From assembly GCF_034661175.1 (NCBI RefSeq), contig NZ_CP141058.1, positions 1,302,001 through 1,366,000 on the forward strand: 64,000 bases of DNA, read 5' to 3'. Below are positions 36,841-44,845 of this stretch, in pieces; the first letter of the stretch is position 1; each line of letters starts with the position of its first letter. This stretch comes from Nocardioides renjunii. Lineage in GTDB: Bacteria > Actinomycetota > Actinomycetes > Propionibacteriales > Nocardioidaceae. The notes below the pieces were generated by a model. That model made no database searches. It saw nothing but the letters and a program-made list of their open reading frames with translations, and was not told where the DNA came from. Position numbers and translations under genes: made by a program.

Positions 36841-37043
36841 GCCGTGGGTTCGCGGCCGGCGCGGCGAACGGATGGGTCACCGAGGACAGCACGGCTGCCC
36901 CCGGCCCAACGGCTGGTTCGCCCACGACCCCAACGACCCCGAGCGCCGCGACGACCCGGGCCGACGGCCACCGCCTCCGTAGCGGACCCGGCATCCCGGC
37001 AGGCGCGCTCGACGGCGAGCCGCCGTGCTGTCAGGCTCGTGGG

Positions 37044-37862
37044 ATGGACGACGGCGAGCGCGAGAAGGCACGGATCGCGGGGGTCTTCGACCGCGCCTCG
37101 GCGACCTACGACCAGCTGGGCATCGAGTTCTTCGGGACGGCGGCCGCCGAGCTCGTCCGTCGTACTGACCCGCGGCCGGGTGAGTCGGTGCTCGAGCTCG
37201 GCAGCGGTCGCGGAGCGTCGGTGCTGCCCGCCGCCGAGGCGGTCGGGCCCCGCGGTCGCGTGGTCGCGACCGACCTGGCTCCCGGGATGCTGGCGGGGCT
37301 GCGCGCGCTGACCGCGGACGTGCCGTGGGTGCAGGTGGCCGAGGGCGATGCCGAGCACCCACCCGAGGGACCGTGGGACGTCGTGCAGGCAGGGCTCGTG
37401 CTCTTCTTCCTGCCCGACCTCCACGGCACGCTCGACCGCGTGCGTGACGTGCTCGCGCCTGCGGGACGCCTGGGCTTCACCTGGTTCGGCGAGAGCGACG
37501 ACTCCTGGCAGGAGCTGACCCGGCAGCTGCGGGAGCTGGCGCCCGAACCGGCCGGCCCCGACCCCGCTGACGAGGACCGCGGGCCGTTCTCCTCGGTGGC
37601 GACGATGCACGACGTCCTGTCCGACCACGGCTTCCTGGACCCCACGACCAGCACCATCCGGGTGCAGGTCGAGTTCTCGGATGCGGACCAGTGGTGGGCG
37701 TGGATCTGGTCGGCCGGGCTGCGGGTGATGGTCGAGCGGCTCGAGGCCCACGGCGTCCTCGACCGGGCGCGGGCCGTGGCCGCCCCCGAGCTCGAGCGGC
37801 GAGCGATCGCAGGGACCTTGTCGTGGTGGACCGACATCCGGTGCACGCTGGCCCACCGCTGA
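37044..37862 (+). CDS. Class I SAM-dependent methyltransferase
   Basis: A 272-residue Rossmann-type methyltransferase. Motif I is VLELGSGRGASVLPAAEAVG (residue about 48), followed by the acidic motif VVATDLAPGMLAGL and motif IV DVVQAGLVLFFLPD, with the LDRVRDVLAPAGRLGFTWFG post-motif helix and strand. The N-terminal FDRASATYDQLG is common in ubiquinone/menaquinone-type (UbiE-like) and other small-molecule methyltransferases. Cytosolic; the substrate is not visible. Confidence 0.85.
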   Translation: MDDGEREKARIAGVFDRASATYDQLGIEFFGTAAAELVRRTDPRPGESVLELGSGRGASVLPAAEAVGPRGRVVATDLAPGMLAGLRALTADVPWVQVAEGDAEHPPEGPWDVVQAGLVLFFLPDLHGTLDRVRDVLAPAGRLGFTWFGESDDSWQELTRQLRELAPEPAGPDPADEDRGPFSSVATMHDVLSDHGFLDPTTSTIRVQVEFSDADQWWAWIWSAGLRVMVERLEAHGVLDRARAVAAPELERRAIAGTLSWWTDIRCTLAHR

Positions 37863-37898
37863 CCGCTCGGGCCCGTGCGGTGACGCACGACCGATCCG

Positions 37899-38363
37899 TC
37901 AGCGCCGGCGGAACCACCCTCGGCGCTGCGGTTCCTCCACCGGCAGCTCCTCCTCGTCCGGACTCCCGAACGGCTCGAGCGAGCCGTCCCACCCGTTGAC
38001 GTCCGACTGGGTGAGACCACCGTCGGCGTAGGTGTAGCGCCACTGCGAGCCGTCCTCGCCGGTGATGAGCACGGTGCCCTGGGTGACCCACCTGGCCAGC
38101 TCGGCGTAGAACGCCGTCGCCTGCTCTGACCACTTGGGGTCGCCCTGGTCGTCGGTGGCCAGGACCAGCCACTCACCGTCGCGCTCGACGGAGGTCGCGG
38201 CGTACGTCGCCAGGTCCGCGAGGGACGAGACCGGCCACTGGTCGTCCTCCGGGTCGAAGCAGCCCTGCCGGGTCGCCATGGCCGCCGTCAACGCCTCGAA
38301 CGCGGCCCCCTCGTCCGCGGTGGGGAGCAGCAGCCGGCCCGTCGTGTCCACGAGGTAACCCAT
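37899..38363 (-). CDS. Hypothetical protein (154 aa)
   Basis: A soluble protein of 154 residues, rich in Trp and acidic residues, ending in a basic tail (PQRRGWFRRR). The middle reads WLVLATDDQGDPKWSEQATAFYAEL and DGSQWRYTYADGGL, which suggests a mixed alpha/beta fold. No family was recognised. It is alone on its strand, 84 bases from the kinase-like gene. Confidence 0.65.
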   Translation of the reverse strand: MGYLVDTTGRLLLPTADEGAAFEALTAAMATRQGCFDPEDDQWPVSSLADLATYAATSVERDGEWLVLATDDQGDPKWSEQATAFYAELARWVTQGTVLITGEDGSQWRYTYADGGLTQSDVNGWDGSLEPFGSPDEEELPVEEPQRRGWFRRR

Positions 38364-38447
38364 GGCGGCGAGCGTGCCACAGCGCTCGCCGACTGCGCTC
38401 CAGAATCGCTGTGCACGCGTCGCGCAGCGTCAGGACAAGCCCGTCGG

Positions 38448-38951
38448 TCAGGGCGCCAGCAGGGACCGCACCGACGCAGCGACCCGGTCGACATCGACGG
38501 CGCGGGACGTGTCCACCTCGAGGAGGGGACCCAGCCCCAGCGGCGCGACCTCCTCGCGCCACAGCTCCGCCTCGGTCCGGAGGCCGTCGAGGTGTCGCGA
38601 ATCCCTGACCCGGCGGCCGTAGCGCTCACGGGCGACCTCCAGCGGCACCCGGCAACGCACCTCGACGATCGGACCCGGCAACGACCGCGCCAGCGGCTCC
38701 GCGTACGGGTACCAGGTGCTGTCGATGACGGCGGCACGACAGCCTCGCGCGGCGCCCAGCAGGGCGAACACCGCCATCCGCCCCAGCCGTCGGGACGCCT
38801 CGACGTCGGAGGGAGGCCCGACGGCGTCCATGAGCGCCTCCTTGACCGCGTCCTTAGACAGGTGCGGGACGTCCAGCTCGGACGCGAGCGCGCCCGCCAG
38901 GGTCGTCTTGCCCGAGCCCGGCCATCCGCCGACGAGCACATAGCCGCGCAT
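38448..38951 (-). CDS. AAA-type P-loop kinase (small ATP-binding protein)
   Basis: A 167-residue protein with a Walker A GGWPGSGKTTLAGAL at residue about 8, then DVPHLSKDAVKEAL, which is a switch-like region of P-loop kinases, and VIDSTWYPYAEPL (Walker B-like Asp). The lid region is VARERYGRRVRDSRH. It resembles zeta-toxin, chloramphenicol-phosphotransferase and gluconate-kinase-like kinases, and would phosphorylate a small molecule. No antitoxin is adjacent. Confidence 0.78.
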   Translation of the reverse strand: MRGYVLVGGWPGSGKTTLAGALASELDVPHLSKDAVKEALMDAVGPPSDVEASRRLGRMAVFALLGAARGCRAAVIDSTWYPYAEPLARSLPGPIVEVRCRVPLEVARERYGRRVRDSRHLDGLRTEAELWREEVAPLGLGPLLEVDTSRAVDVDRVAASVRSLLAP

Positions 38952-39048
38952 GGCACGAGCGTGCCACGCGCCAGTGGTGCGCGGTGCTCGACCTCTGCGT
39001 CGCCGTCATGCTGGTGACGCACGCAAACCTGACCCGAAGGAGACGCCC

Positions 39049-39603
39049 ATGCGCGACACGCAGCTCCCCCCGTTCGCCGCCTGGAGGTTCGTCGGCGCGG
39101 TCGACGGGTTCGAGGTGCTCTATCCCGACGGTCGACACCTGCGCGGGCACACGTCCGCCGTCGAGGACGGGCGACCGTACGCCGTCCACTACGACATCAC
39201 CGTGGACGACGAGTGGCGCACCCGTGAGGTGCGGGTCAGCACCGACGTCGTCGGCGGCCCCCGCTCGCGGGTCCTGGTGTCCGACGGGCGCGGACGCTGG
39301 TCGGTCGACGGCGAGGCCGCGCCGCTCCTGGACGGCCTCGTCGACGTCGACCTCGAGGCGTCGGCGTGCACCAACATGCTGCCCGTCCACCGCATGGAGA
39401 TGCCGGTGGGGGAGGTGGTCGCCGCGTCAGCGGTCTACGTCCAGGCCCTCGACCTCGAGGTCCGCCGGCTGGACCAGACCTACTGCCGCCACGACGAGCG
39501 CTCGTTCGACTACACGTCCGAGGGCGGGTTCGCGGCCCTGCTGACCTACGACCCGGCCGGGTTGGTCACCGACTACCCGGGCATCGCGACCCGCTTCGCG
39601 TGA
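39049..39603 (+). CDS. Putative glycolipid-binding domain protein (PF06475-like)
   Basis: A 184-residue soluble protein with GAAGGAGA 6 bases before its ATG. Typical parts are VLYPDGRHLRGHTSAVEDGRPYAVHYDI (with long beta strands), GRGRWSVDGEAAPLLDG, DVDLEASACTNMLPVHR, and QTYCRHDERSFDYTSEGGF. This is the putative glycolipid-binding family; ligand and role are unknown. No signal peptide. Confidence 0.8.
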   Translation: MRDTQLPPFAAWRFVGAVDGFEVLYPDGRHLRGHTSAVEDGRPYAVHYDITVDDEWRTREVRVSTDVVGGPRSRVLVSDGRGRWSVDGEAAPLLDGLVDVDLEASACTNMLPVHRMEMPVGEVVAASAVYVQALDLEVRRLDQTYCRHDERSFDYTSEGGFAALLTYDPAGLVTDYPGIATRFA

Positions 39604-39636
39604 GCGACGGACGCCACCGGGGTGACGACGGGCCCC

Positions 39637-40380
39637 TCAGCCCATCCGGCGCAGCACGCCCACCGGGACGTGCTTGACCACGAACCCCAGCGGGGCCCAG
39701 GGCCAGGCCGGGACGCGCGCGGTCCTCTTCTCCTTCTCGATGGCCTCGACCATGGCGCGCACGCCCTTCTCGGTCGAGGTCATCAGCGGCGTCCGCGCCG
39801 ACATGCCGGACATCTCCGAGACGATGTAGCCGGGGTAGAGCACGGTGACCTTGATCGGCGTGCCGTGCACGTCGGCGCGGAAGCCCTCGGCGAGATGGGC
39901 GACCGCGGCCTTGCTGGCGGCGTACGTCGTGATGTTCCTCGGCATCCCGCGCAGCGCGGAGAAGCTCGACACCATCACGAGGTGCCCCGCACCCTGCGCG
40001 CGGAAGATCGCGGCCGCCGCCTCGGTCTGGGCGAGCGCGCCGATGAAGTTCGTCTGGGCGGTCTCGCGGTTGGCGTCGAAGCGGCCGGTGCCGAGCGGCT
40101 GGCCCTTGCCGAGGCCCGCGTTGACGACGACCCTGTCCAGGCCGCCGAGCTCCTCGCGGAACTGCTCGAAGACCTCGAAGACCGCGTCGTGGTCGTTGAC
40201 GTCGAGCGCCTTGACCGACACGGTCACGCCGGGGTGGGCGGCGGTGATCTCGTCGCGGAGCTCCTCGAGGCGGTCGGTGCGCCGTGCGCACAGCGCCAGG
40301 TCGTGGCCGAGGGCCGCGAACTGGCGGGCCATCTCGGCGCCGAGGCCGCTGCTGGCACCGGTGATGAGGATCGAGGGCAC
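39637..40380 (-). CDS. SDR family oxidoreductase, last gene of the acyl-CoA operon
   Basis: A 247-residue classical short-chain dehydrogenase: nucleotide loop LITGASSGLGAEMARQFA, N-A-G motif VVVNAGLGKG, catalytic Ser in VMVSSFSALRG, and YAASK (Tyr and Lys). A C-terminal basic region (MVEAIEKEKRTARVPAWPWAPL) is typical of lipid- or steroid-linked SDRs. The start is GTG with AGGAGACC upstream. It is 25 bases downstream of the histidine-phosphatase gene and so probably in the same transcript as the kinase and acyl-CoA dehydrogenase. Confidence 0.85.
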   Translation of the reverse strand: MPSILITGASSGLGAEMARQFAALGHDLALCARRTDRLEELRDEITAAHPGVTVSVKALDVNDHDAVFEVFEQFREELGGLDRVVVNAGLGKGQPLGTGRFDANRETAQTNFIGALAQTEAAAAIFRAQGAGHLVMVSSFSALRGMPRNITTYAASKAAVAHLAEGFRADVHGTPIKVTVLYPGYIVSEMSGMSARTPLMTSTEKGVRAMVEAIEKEKRTARVPAWPWAPLGFVVKHVPVGVLRRMG

Positions 40381-40405
40381 GGGAGGTCTCCTGAGGGGCG
40401 AGGGG

Positions 40406-41074
40406 TCAGCGGTAGGTGAGCAGGTCGGGGGAGAGGTGGTCGTGGGCGTTGAAGGCGACGAGCGTCGTGCCCCGCGAGCCGCGGACGACCGTCGAGGTGC
40501 CGGTGTTGACCGAGACGGGGTTGAGCCGCATCCACAGCCCCGTCCGGGCCGGGGCGTCGTCGGCGAGCAGCGACGCGCAGACCCAGGCGACGGGTCCGCC
40601 GCTGGTGAGCACGAGCGCGGTCCCGCCGCGGGGGAGGGACGCCGCCAGGTCGGCCAACGCCGCCTGCACGCGGGAGGCGAACGCGGTGAACGACTCGTCG
40701 TAGGCGTCGTCGTGCTCGCCGGAGGTCCACCGCAGCGTCGCCTCCTCGAACCAGCGCTGGAAGGCCGCCTTCTCCGACTCGCCCTCGGCGGTGCTCGGCT
40801 GGTCGTGGACGGCCAGCACCTGCAGGTGGTCGAACTCGTTCCACCCCGGGTCGACCTCGACGGCCCCCGGCAGGCCGGCGCCCTCGAGGACACCGGCAGC
40901 GGTCTGGTGGTGCCGCCTCATCTCGCCGGCGACCACCACGTCGGGCACGATGCCGCGGGCCGCGAGGGCGGCGCCCAGCACGCGTGACTGCTCGTGCCCG
41001 GTGTCGGAGAGGTTGTCGTAGTCGGCCGCTCCGAACGACGCCTGCCCGTGCCGCACCAGCAGGATCCGGCTCAC
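40406..41074 (-). CDS. Histidine phosphatase family protein
   Basis: A 222-residue phosphoglycerate-mutase-like phosphatase. The catalytic His motif is LLVRHGQASFGAADYDNLSDTG (R-H-G), and the later GEMRRHHQTAAGV and TALVLTSGGPVAWVC hold the other Arg and His-equivalent positions (the usual second His is replaced by Ser/Gly: T-S-G-G). This loss of the second catalytic His is common in lipid/acyl phosphate-related family members. GTG overlaps the upstream kinase stop. It may dephosphorylate a 4-phosphoacyl-CoA intermediate, by context only. Confidence 0.85.
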   Translation of the reverse strand: MSRILLVRHGQASFGAADYDNLSDTGHEQSRVLGAALAARGIVPDVVVAGEMRRHHQTAAGVLEGAGLPGAVEVDPGWNEFDHLQVLAVHDQPSTAEGESEKAAFQRWFEEATLRWTSGEHDDAYDESFTAFASRVQAALADLAASLPRGGTALVLTSGGPVAWVCASLLADDAPARTGLWMRLNPVSVNTGTSTVVRGSRGTTLVAFNAHDHLSPDLLTYR

Positions 41075-42150
41075 GCCGTCCCCTCGACGAGGCCGTCCAG
41101 CCGCCGGCCGATGATCTGCACCGCGGACCCGAACAGCGCGTACATCTCGTTCGTGGTCTGGCCGTGGAACCAGCGGTAGTAGATCTGCTGCGCGATCACG
41201 GCCATCCGGAACAGCCCGAAGACCTCGTAGAAGCGCCACTGCCGGGGCGTGACGGCGCGACCGGTGCGCTCGGCGTACGCCGTCACGATCTCGTCGCGGG
41301 TCAGCATCCCCGGCAGGTGGGTCGGCACGCGCCGCATCATCTGGAACTCGTCGGGGTCGTCCGCCTGCACCCAATAGGCCATCGAGCCGGCGAGGTCCAT
41401 GAGGGGGTCGCCCAGGGTGGCCATCTCCCAGTCGAGCACGCCGACGACGCGGGTGACGTCGTCCGCGTCGAGGACGAGGTTGTCGAGCTTGAAGTCGTTG
41501 TGGATGACGCAGGTCGCGACGTCGTCGGGCTGGTGCGCGTCGAGCCACGCCATCACGGACTCGAGGTCGGGCACGTCGTCGGTGCGGGCGTTGCGGTAGC
41601 GCGTCGACCAGCCCTCGACCTGGCGGCGGACGTAGCCGAGCCCCTTGCCGAGGTCGGCGAGCCCGGCGGCCTCGGGGTCGATGGCGTGGAGCTCGGCCAG
41701 CACGTCGACGGCGTCGAGGCACAGGGCGCGGGCCTGCTCGGGGGACAGCGGGACGTCGGCGGGCCACTCGCTGCGCGGGATGACCCCGGGGATGCGGTCC
41801 ATGGCGTAGAAGTCCCCACCGACCACCTCGGGGTCGTCGCAGAAGGCGACCATGGGCGCGACGTAGCCGAAGACCGGCGCGAGGGCGGACTGGATCGTGA
41901 ACTCGCGGCGCATGTCGTGCGCGCCCCTGGCCTTGGTGCCCTGGGGTGCGCGGCGCACGACGAGGTCGCGCCCGGACGGGTAGCGCAGCAGGTAGGTGAG
42001 GTTGGACGCCCCGCCGGTGAACTGCCGCGCCTCCGGTTGGCCGTCCAGGCCCTCGGGGGTGGCGGCGTGGGCGCGGAGCCAGTCGGCGACCCGTGCCACG
42101 TCGAAGGCGTCCTCCTCGCGCACGTCGCGGGCGCCCGGCACGGCGGTCAC
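41071..42150 (-). CDS. APH-fold kinase of the ACAD10/11 / LvaA type (phosphotransferase family)
   Basis: A 359-residue kinase. ARQFTGGASNLTYLLRY (41-57) and DLVVRRAP bear the nucleotide loop and Lys/Arg; HNDFKLDN at 217-224 and LDWEMATLGDP at 239-249 are the catalytic loop and metal motif. The extra length and motif pattern match the kinase domain fused to acyl-CoA dehydrogenase in ACAD10/11 and the LvaA kinase of levulinate catabolism, which phosphorylate a 4-hydroxyacyl-CoA. Here the dehydrogenase partner is encoded two genes upstream, with an SDR between. Overlaps with both neighbours are GTGA. No LvaB-like small partner is seen. Confidence 0.82.
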   Translation of the reverse strand: MTAVPGARDVREEDAFDVARVADWLRAHAATPEGLDGQPEARQFTGGASNLTYLLRYPSGRDLVVRRAPQGTKARGAHDMRREFTIQSALAPVFGYVAPMVAFCDDPEVVGGDFYAMDRIPGVIPRSEWPADVPLSPEQARALCLDAVDVLAELHAIDPEAAGLADLGKGLGYVRRQVEGWSTRYRNARTDDVPDLESVMAWLDAHQPDDVATCVIHNDFKLDNLVLDADDVTRVVGVLDWEMATLGDPLMDLAGSMAYWVQADDPDEFQMMRRVPTHLPGMLTRDEIVTAYAERTGRAVTPRQWRFYEVFGLFRMAVIAQQIYYRWFHGQTTNEMYALFGSAVQIIGRRLDGLVEGTA

Positions 42151-42932
42151 GACGCCCCCTCGACGCCCGCCTGCAGCCGGGCCGCCTGGCGCCGCATCAC
42201 CTCGTCGTAGGCCGGTCGGTCGGCCCACTTGAGGAAGTAGGCCTGGCGCGCCGGCTCGTCCGGCACGATGACGTCGTCACCGGCGTCCATGCCCGCCAGC
42301 ACCGCGGCCGCGATCTCCTCGGCGGTGATGGAGGAGCGCTCGACGAGCCCGGCGACGACCTGCCCGACGACCTCGTCGCTGCCCTGCATCGAGTCCATGA
42401 GGTTGGTGCGGAAGTAGGACGGGCACACCGCGCTCGCGCGGATGCCGAACGGCGCGAGCTCGTGCCCGCACGTCTCGGTGAAGGCCACCACGGCGGCCTT
42501 CACCGAGTTGTAGGAGCCCATGCCCCCGGGGTGGACGAGCCCGGCCAGCGAGGCCACGTTGACCAGGTGCCCGGAGCCCTGCTCCTTCAGCATCGGCACG
42601 AACGCCTTCGTGCCCCGCACCAGCCCGAAGAGGTTGATGTCGAAGATCCACTGCCACTCCTCGAGCGTGGTGCGGTCGACCCGCCCGCCGCTCGCGACCC
42701 CGGCGTTGTTGACCAGGACGTCGAGGCCGCCCCAGCGCCCGCGCACGACGTCGACCGCTGCGGCCCAGTCGTCGTCGGAGGTGATGTCGAGGACGAGGTC
42801 AATGCCGTCGGCCTCGACGCGGTCGGTGGCGAGCACCTCGTCGCCGCGGGCGCGGAGGGCCGCGACCAGCGCAGCGCCGAGGCCCGACGCGGCGCCCGTG
42901 ACCAGGACCCTCCTGGCGTCCGCGGTGCTCAC
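42147..42932 (-). CDS. SDR family oxidoreductase of the acyl-CoA operon
   Basis: A 261-residue classical SDR: LVTGAASGLGAALVAAL, NNAGVASGGR, and the catalytic NVASLAGLVHPGGMGSY with YNSVK. Its sequence resembles 3-oxoacyl or 3-hydroxybutyrate-type dehydrogenases. In the levulinate pathway an SDR (LvaD) reduces the 4-oxoacyl-CoA to the 4-hydroxy form, the kinase substrate; the same role is proposed here, by analogy. It starts at GTG and overlaps both neighbours by 4 bases. An alternative is 3-hydroxyacyl reduction after elimination. Confidence 0.85.
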   Translation of the reverse strand: MSTADARRVLVTGAASGLGAALVAALRARGDEVLATDRVEADGIDLVLDITSDDDWAAAVDVVRGRWGGLDVLVNNAGVASGGRVDRTTLEEWQWIFDINLFGLVRGTKAFVPMLKEQGSGHLVNVASLAGLVHPGGMGSYNSVKAAVVAFTETCGHELAPFGIRASAVCPSYFRTNLMDSMQGSDEVVGQVVAGLVERSSITAEEIAAAVLAGMDAGDDVIVPDEPARQAYFLKWADRPAYDEVMRRQAARLQAGVEGAS

Positions 42933-44182
42933 GAGGTGTGCTTCCCGAGCTCGATCTTGGCGATGACGTTGCGGTGCACCTCGTCGGGGCCGTCGGCCAG
43001 CCGCAGGGAGCGGGCCCCCACCCAGGCCGAGGCGAGCGGGAAGTCGTCGCTCATGCCGCCACCGCCGTGCAGCTGGATGGCCATGTCGATCACGTCGAGG
43101 GCCATGCTGGGCACCTCGACCTTGATCTCGCTGACGGCCGAGTAGGCCTCGCGGCTCATGCCCTGGTCGAGGAGCCAGGCGGCGTGCATGACCAGCAGCC
43201 GCGAGCGGTTGATGGCGATCCGGGCGTCGGCGATGCGCTCGCGGTTGCCGCCGAGGTTGGCGATCGGCTTGCCGAAGGCGGTGCGCGAGGTGGCGCGGGC
43301 GCACGCGAGCTCGAGGGCGCGCTCGGCGAGGCCGATCGCGCGCATGCAGTGGTGGACCCGGCCCGGCCCGAGCCGCCCCTGCGCGATCTCGAACGCGCGG
43401 CCCGGACCGAGGAGCACGTTCGACAGCGGCACGCGTACGTCGTCGAAGGTCACCTCGCCGTGGCCGAGCGGCTCGTCGTAGTAGCCCATCGTCGTCAGCA
43501 TCCGCTCGACGGTGACGCCGGGGGCGTCGCGGGGGACCAGCACCATCGTGTGCCGCGAGTGCCGGTCGGCCTCGGGGTGCGACAGGCCCATGAAGACGAG
43601 GACCCGGCAGTCGGGGTTGCCGACGCCCGTGGACCACCACTTGCGCCCGTTGATGACGACCTCGTCGCCCTCGACCTGTGCCGTGGCGGCCATGTTGGTC
43701 GCGTCGGAGGAGGCGACCGCGGGCTCGGTCATGCAGAAGGCGCTGCGGATCTCCGCACGCAGGAGCGGCTCGAGCCACTGCCGGCGCTGCTCGTCGGTGC
43801 CGTACTTGAGCAGGACCTCCATGTTGCCGGTGTCCGGGGCGTTGGAGTTGAAGACCAGGGGAGCGAGGAAGGAGCGGCCCATCTCCTCCGCGACCGGCGC
43901 GTAGTCGACGTTGGAGAGGCCCTCGCCGCCGTCCGTGCCGAAGTCGGCGGCGTAGCGGCTCGCATGGGCGGCGGGCAGGAACAGGTTCCACAGGCCCTGG
44001 GCGCGGGCCTTGGCCTGGAGCTCGGCGATGAGCGGGTCGGGGGTCCACCGGTCGCCGCCGGACTCGCGCAGCCGGGTGATCCGGCGGTGCGCCTCGGACT
44101 CGATCGGCTCGATCTCGTCCGTGACGAACGCGCGCACCCGCTCGCGGAGGTCGGCGGCGCGCGGGGAGAGGGAGAAGTCCAT
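42929..44182 (-). CDS. Acyl-CoA dehydrogenase, ACAD10/11 / LvaC-like
   Basis: A 417-residue acyl-CoA dehydrogenase. FAD and substrate parts are CMTEPAVASSDATNM, GRKWWSTGVGNPDC and RTAFGKPIANLGGNRERIAD. In place of the usual Y-E-G-T/S motif that carries the catalytic Glu, the C terminus has ADGPDEVH (396-403), the form found in ACAD10/11-type proteins; the base therefore is Asp or elsewhere. This group is thought to eliminate phosphate from a 4-phosphoacyl-CoA instead of, or besides, doing a normal alpha/beta oxidation. It is the first operon gene, and its promoter contains a 29-bp palindrome shared with the TetR gene. Confidence 0.87.
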   Translation of the reverse strand: MDFSLSPRAADLRERVRAFVTDEIEPIESEAHRRITRLRESGGDRWTPDPLIAELQAKARAQGLWNLFLPAAHASRYAADFGTDGGEGLSNVDYAPVAEEMGRSFLAPLVFNSNAPDTGNMEVLLKYGTDEQRRQWLEPLLRAEIRSAFCMTEPAVASSDATNMAATAQVEGDEVVINGRKWWSTGVGNPDCRVLVFMGLSHPEADRHSRHTMVLVPRDAPGVTVERMLTTMGYYDEPLGHGEVTFDDVRVPLSNVLLGPGRAFEIAQGRLGPGRVHHCMRAIGLAERALELACARATSRTAFGKPIANLGGNRERIADARIAINRSRLLVMHAAWLLDQGMSREAYSAVSEIKVEVPSMALDVIDMAIQLHGGGGMSDDFPLASAWVGARSLRLADGPDEVHRNVIAKIELGKHTS

Positions 44183-44195
44183 GCGTTGACCTTGG

Positions 44196-44224
44196 CACAC
44201 TGTTGAGCAATGCTCAACAGTGTG
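44196..44224. promoter_or_regulatory. 29-bp perfect palindrome covering the TetR start codon
   Basis: Arms CACACTGTTGAGCA and TGCTCAACAGTGTG are perfectly complementary over 14 bp around one central A. This A is the first base of the ATG of the TetR gene (44210), and the left arm ends 14 bases before the acyl-CoA dehydrogenase start. It is almost surely the TetR operator for both divergent genes, unusually long and exact. Confidence 0.85.
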
Positions 44225-44821
44225 TCCGACCCTGCCGCGCCCGCTCCCGCGCGCCGTCGACTGAGCGCGGACGAGCGCCGGCGCCAGCTGGTGGCCATCG
44301 GCCTCGCCAAGATCGTCGAGACGCCGATCCAGGACCTCTCGATGGACGACATCGCCGTGGAGGCGGGCATCTCGCGCGGGCTGCTCTTCCACTACTTCCC
44401 GACCAAGACGGACTACTACCTCGCCTGCATCGCGGCGGCGGGGCGGCGGATGCTGCGCACCACGGCGCCGGACGAGTCGCGCCCGGGCCCCGAGCAGGTC
44501 GAGACCACGACCCGGCTGATGGTCGAGCAGATCGAGCGGCGCCGCGACTTCTACCTCGCGCTGGTGCACGGCCACGGCGTGGGGGACCCGCGGGTCAGCG
44601 AGGTGATGGACTCGGTCCGCGACGGCAGCACCGCGCGGGTCATGGCGGCGCTGGAGGTCCCGGAGCGCCAGCGCGACGTCGTCCGCGCGTGGTGGGCCTA
44701 CACGGAGGACCGGGCGCTCACCTGGTCGGCTGTGCCGACCGGCGAACGCCCGGTCTCGGTGTCGGAGCTGGTCGAGGAGTGCGTCGCCGCCCTCCACGCC
44801 CTGCTGTCGATCAGGGCCTGA
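44210..44821 (+). CDS. TetR/AcrR family transcriptional regulator
   Basis: A 203-residue TetR regulator: HTH at residues about 25-65 (DDIAVEAGISRGLLFHYFPT; TKTDYYLAC). The C-terminal ligand domain has many Arg/Glu and VRAWWAYTEDRALTWSAV. It controls the divergent acyl-CoA operon through the palindrome lying on its own start codon; the ligand may be an acyl-CoA of that pathway. If ATG at 44210 is used there is no room for a ribosome binding site, which suggests a leaderless transcript; GTG at 44222 is the alternative start, still inside the palindrome. Confidence 0.87.
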   Translation: MLNSVSDPAAPAPARRRLSADERRRQLVAIGLAKIVETPIQDLSMDDIAVEAGISRGLLFHYFPTKTDYYLACIAAAGRRMLRTTAPDESRPGPEQVETTTRLMVEQIERRRDFYLALVHGHGVGDPRVSEVMDSVRDGSTARVMAALEVPERQRDVVRAWWAYTEDRALTWSAVPTGERPVSVSELVEECVAALHALLSIRA

Positions 44822-44845
44822 CGAGTCCTGGGTGCTGCTCGGGTG

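Noticed and set aside
36872..36982. A 36-residue frame (with GWFAHDPNDPERRDDPG) between the CPTCW protein and the methyltransferase
   Set aside because: The peptide looks protein-like, but there is no ribosome binding site, no known homologue in memory and the gap is only about 200 bases. Left out as unsupported.
39637..44182. A standard levulinate (lva) operon
   Set aside because: No LvaB-like small partner and no LvaE acyl-CoA synthetase are present, and a phosphatase and an extra SDR are added. Only the chemistry is compared, not identity.
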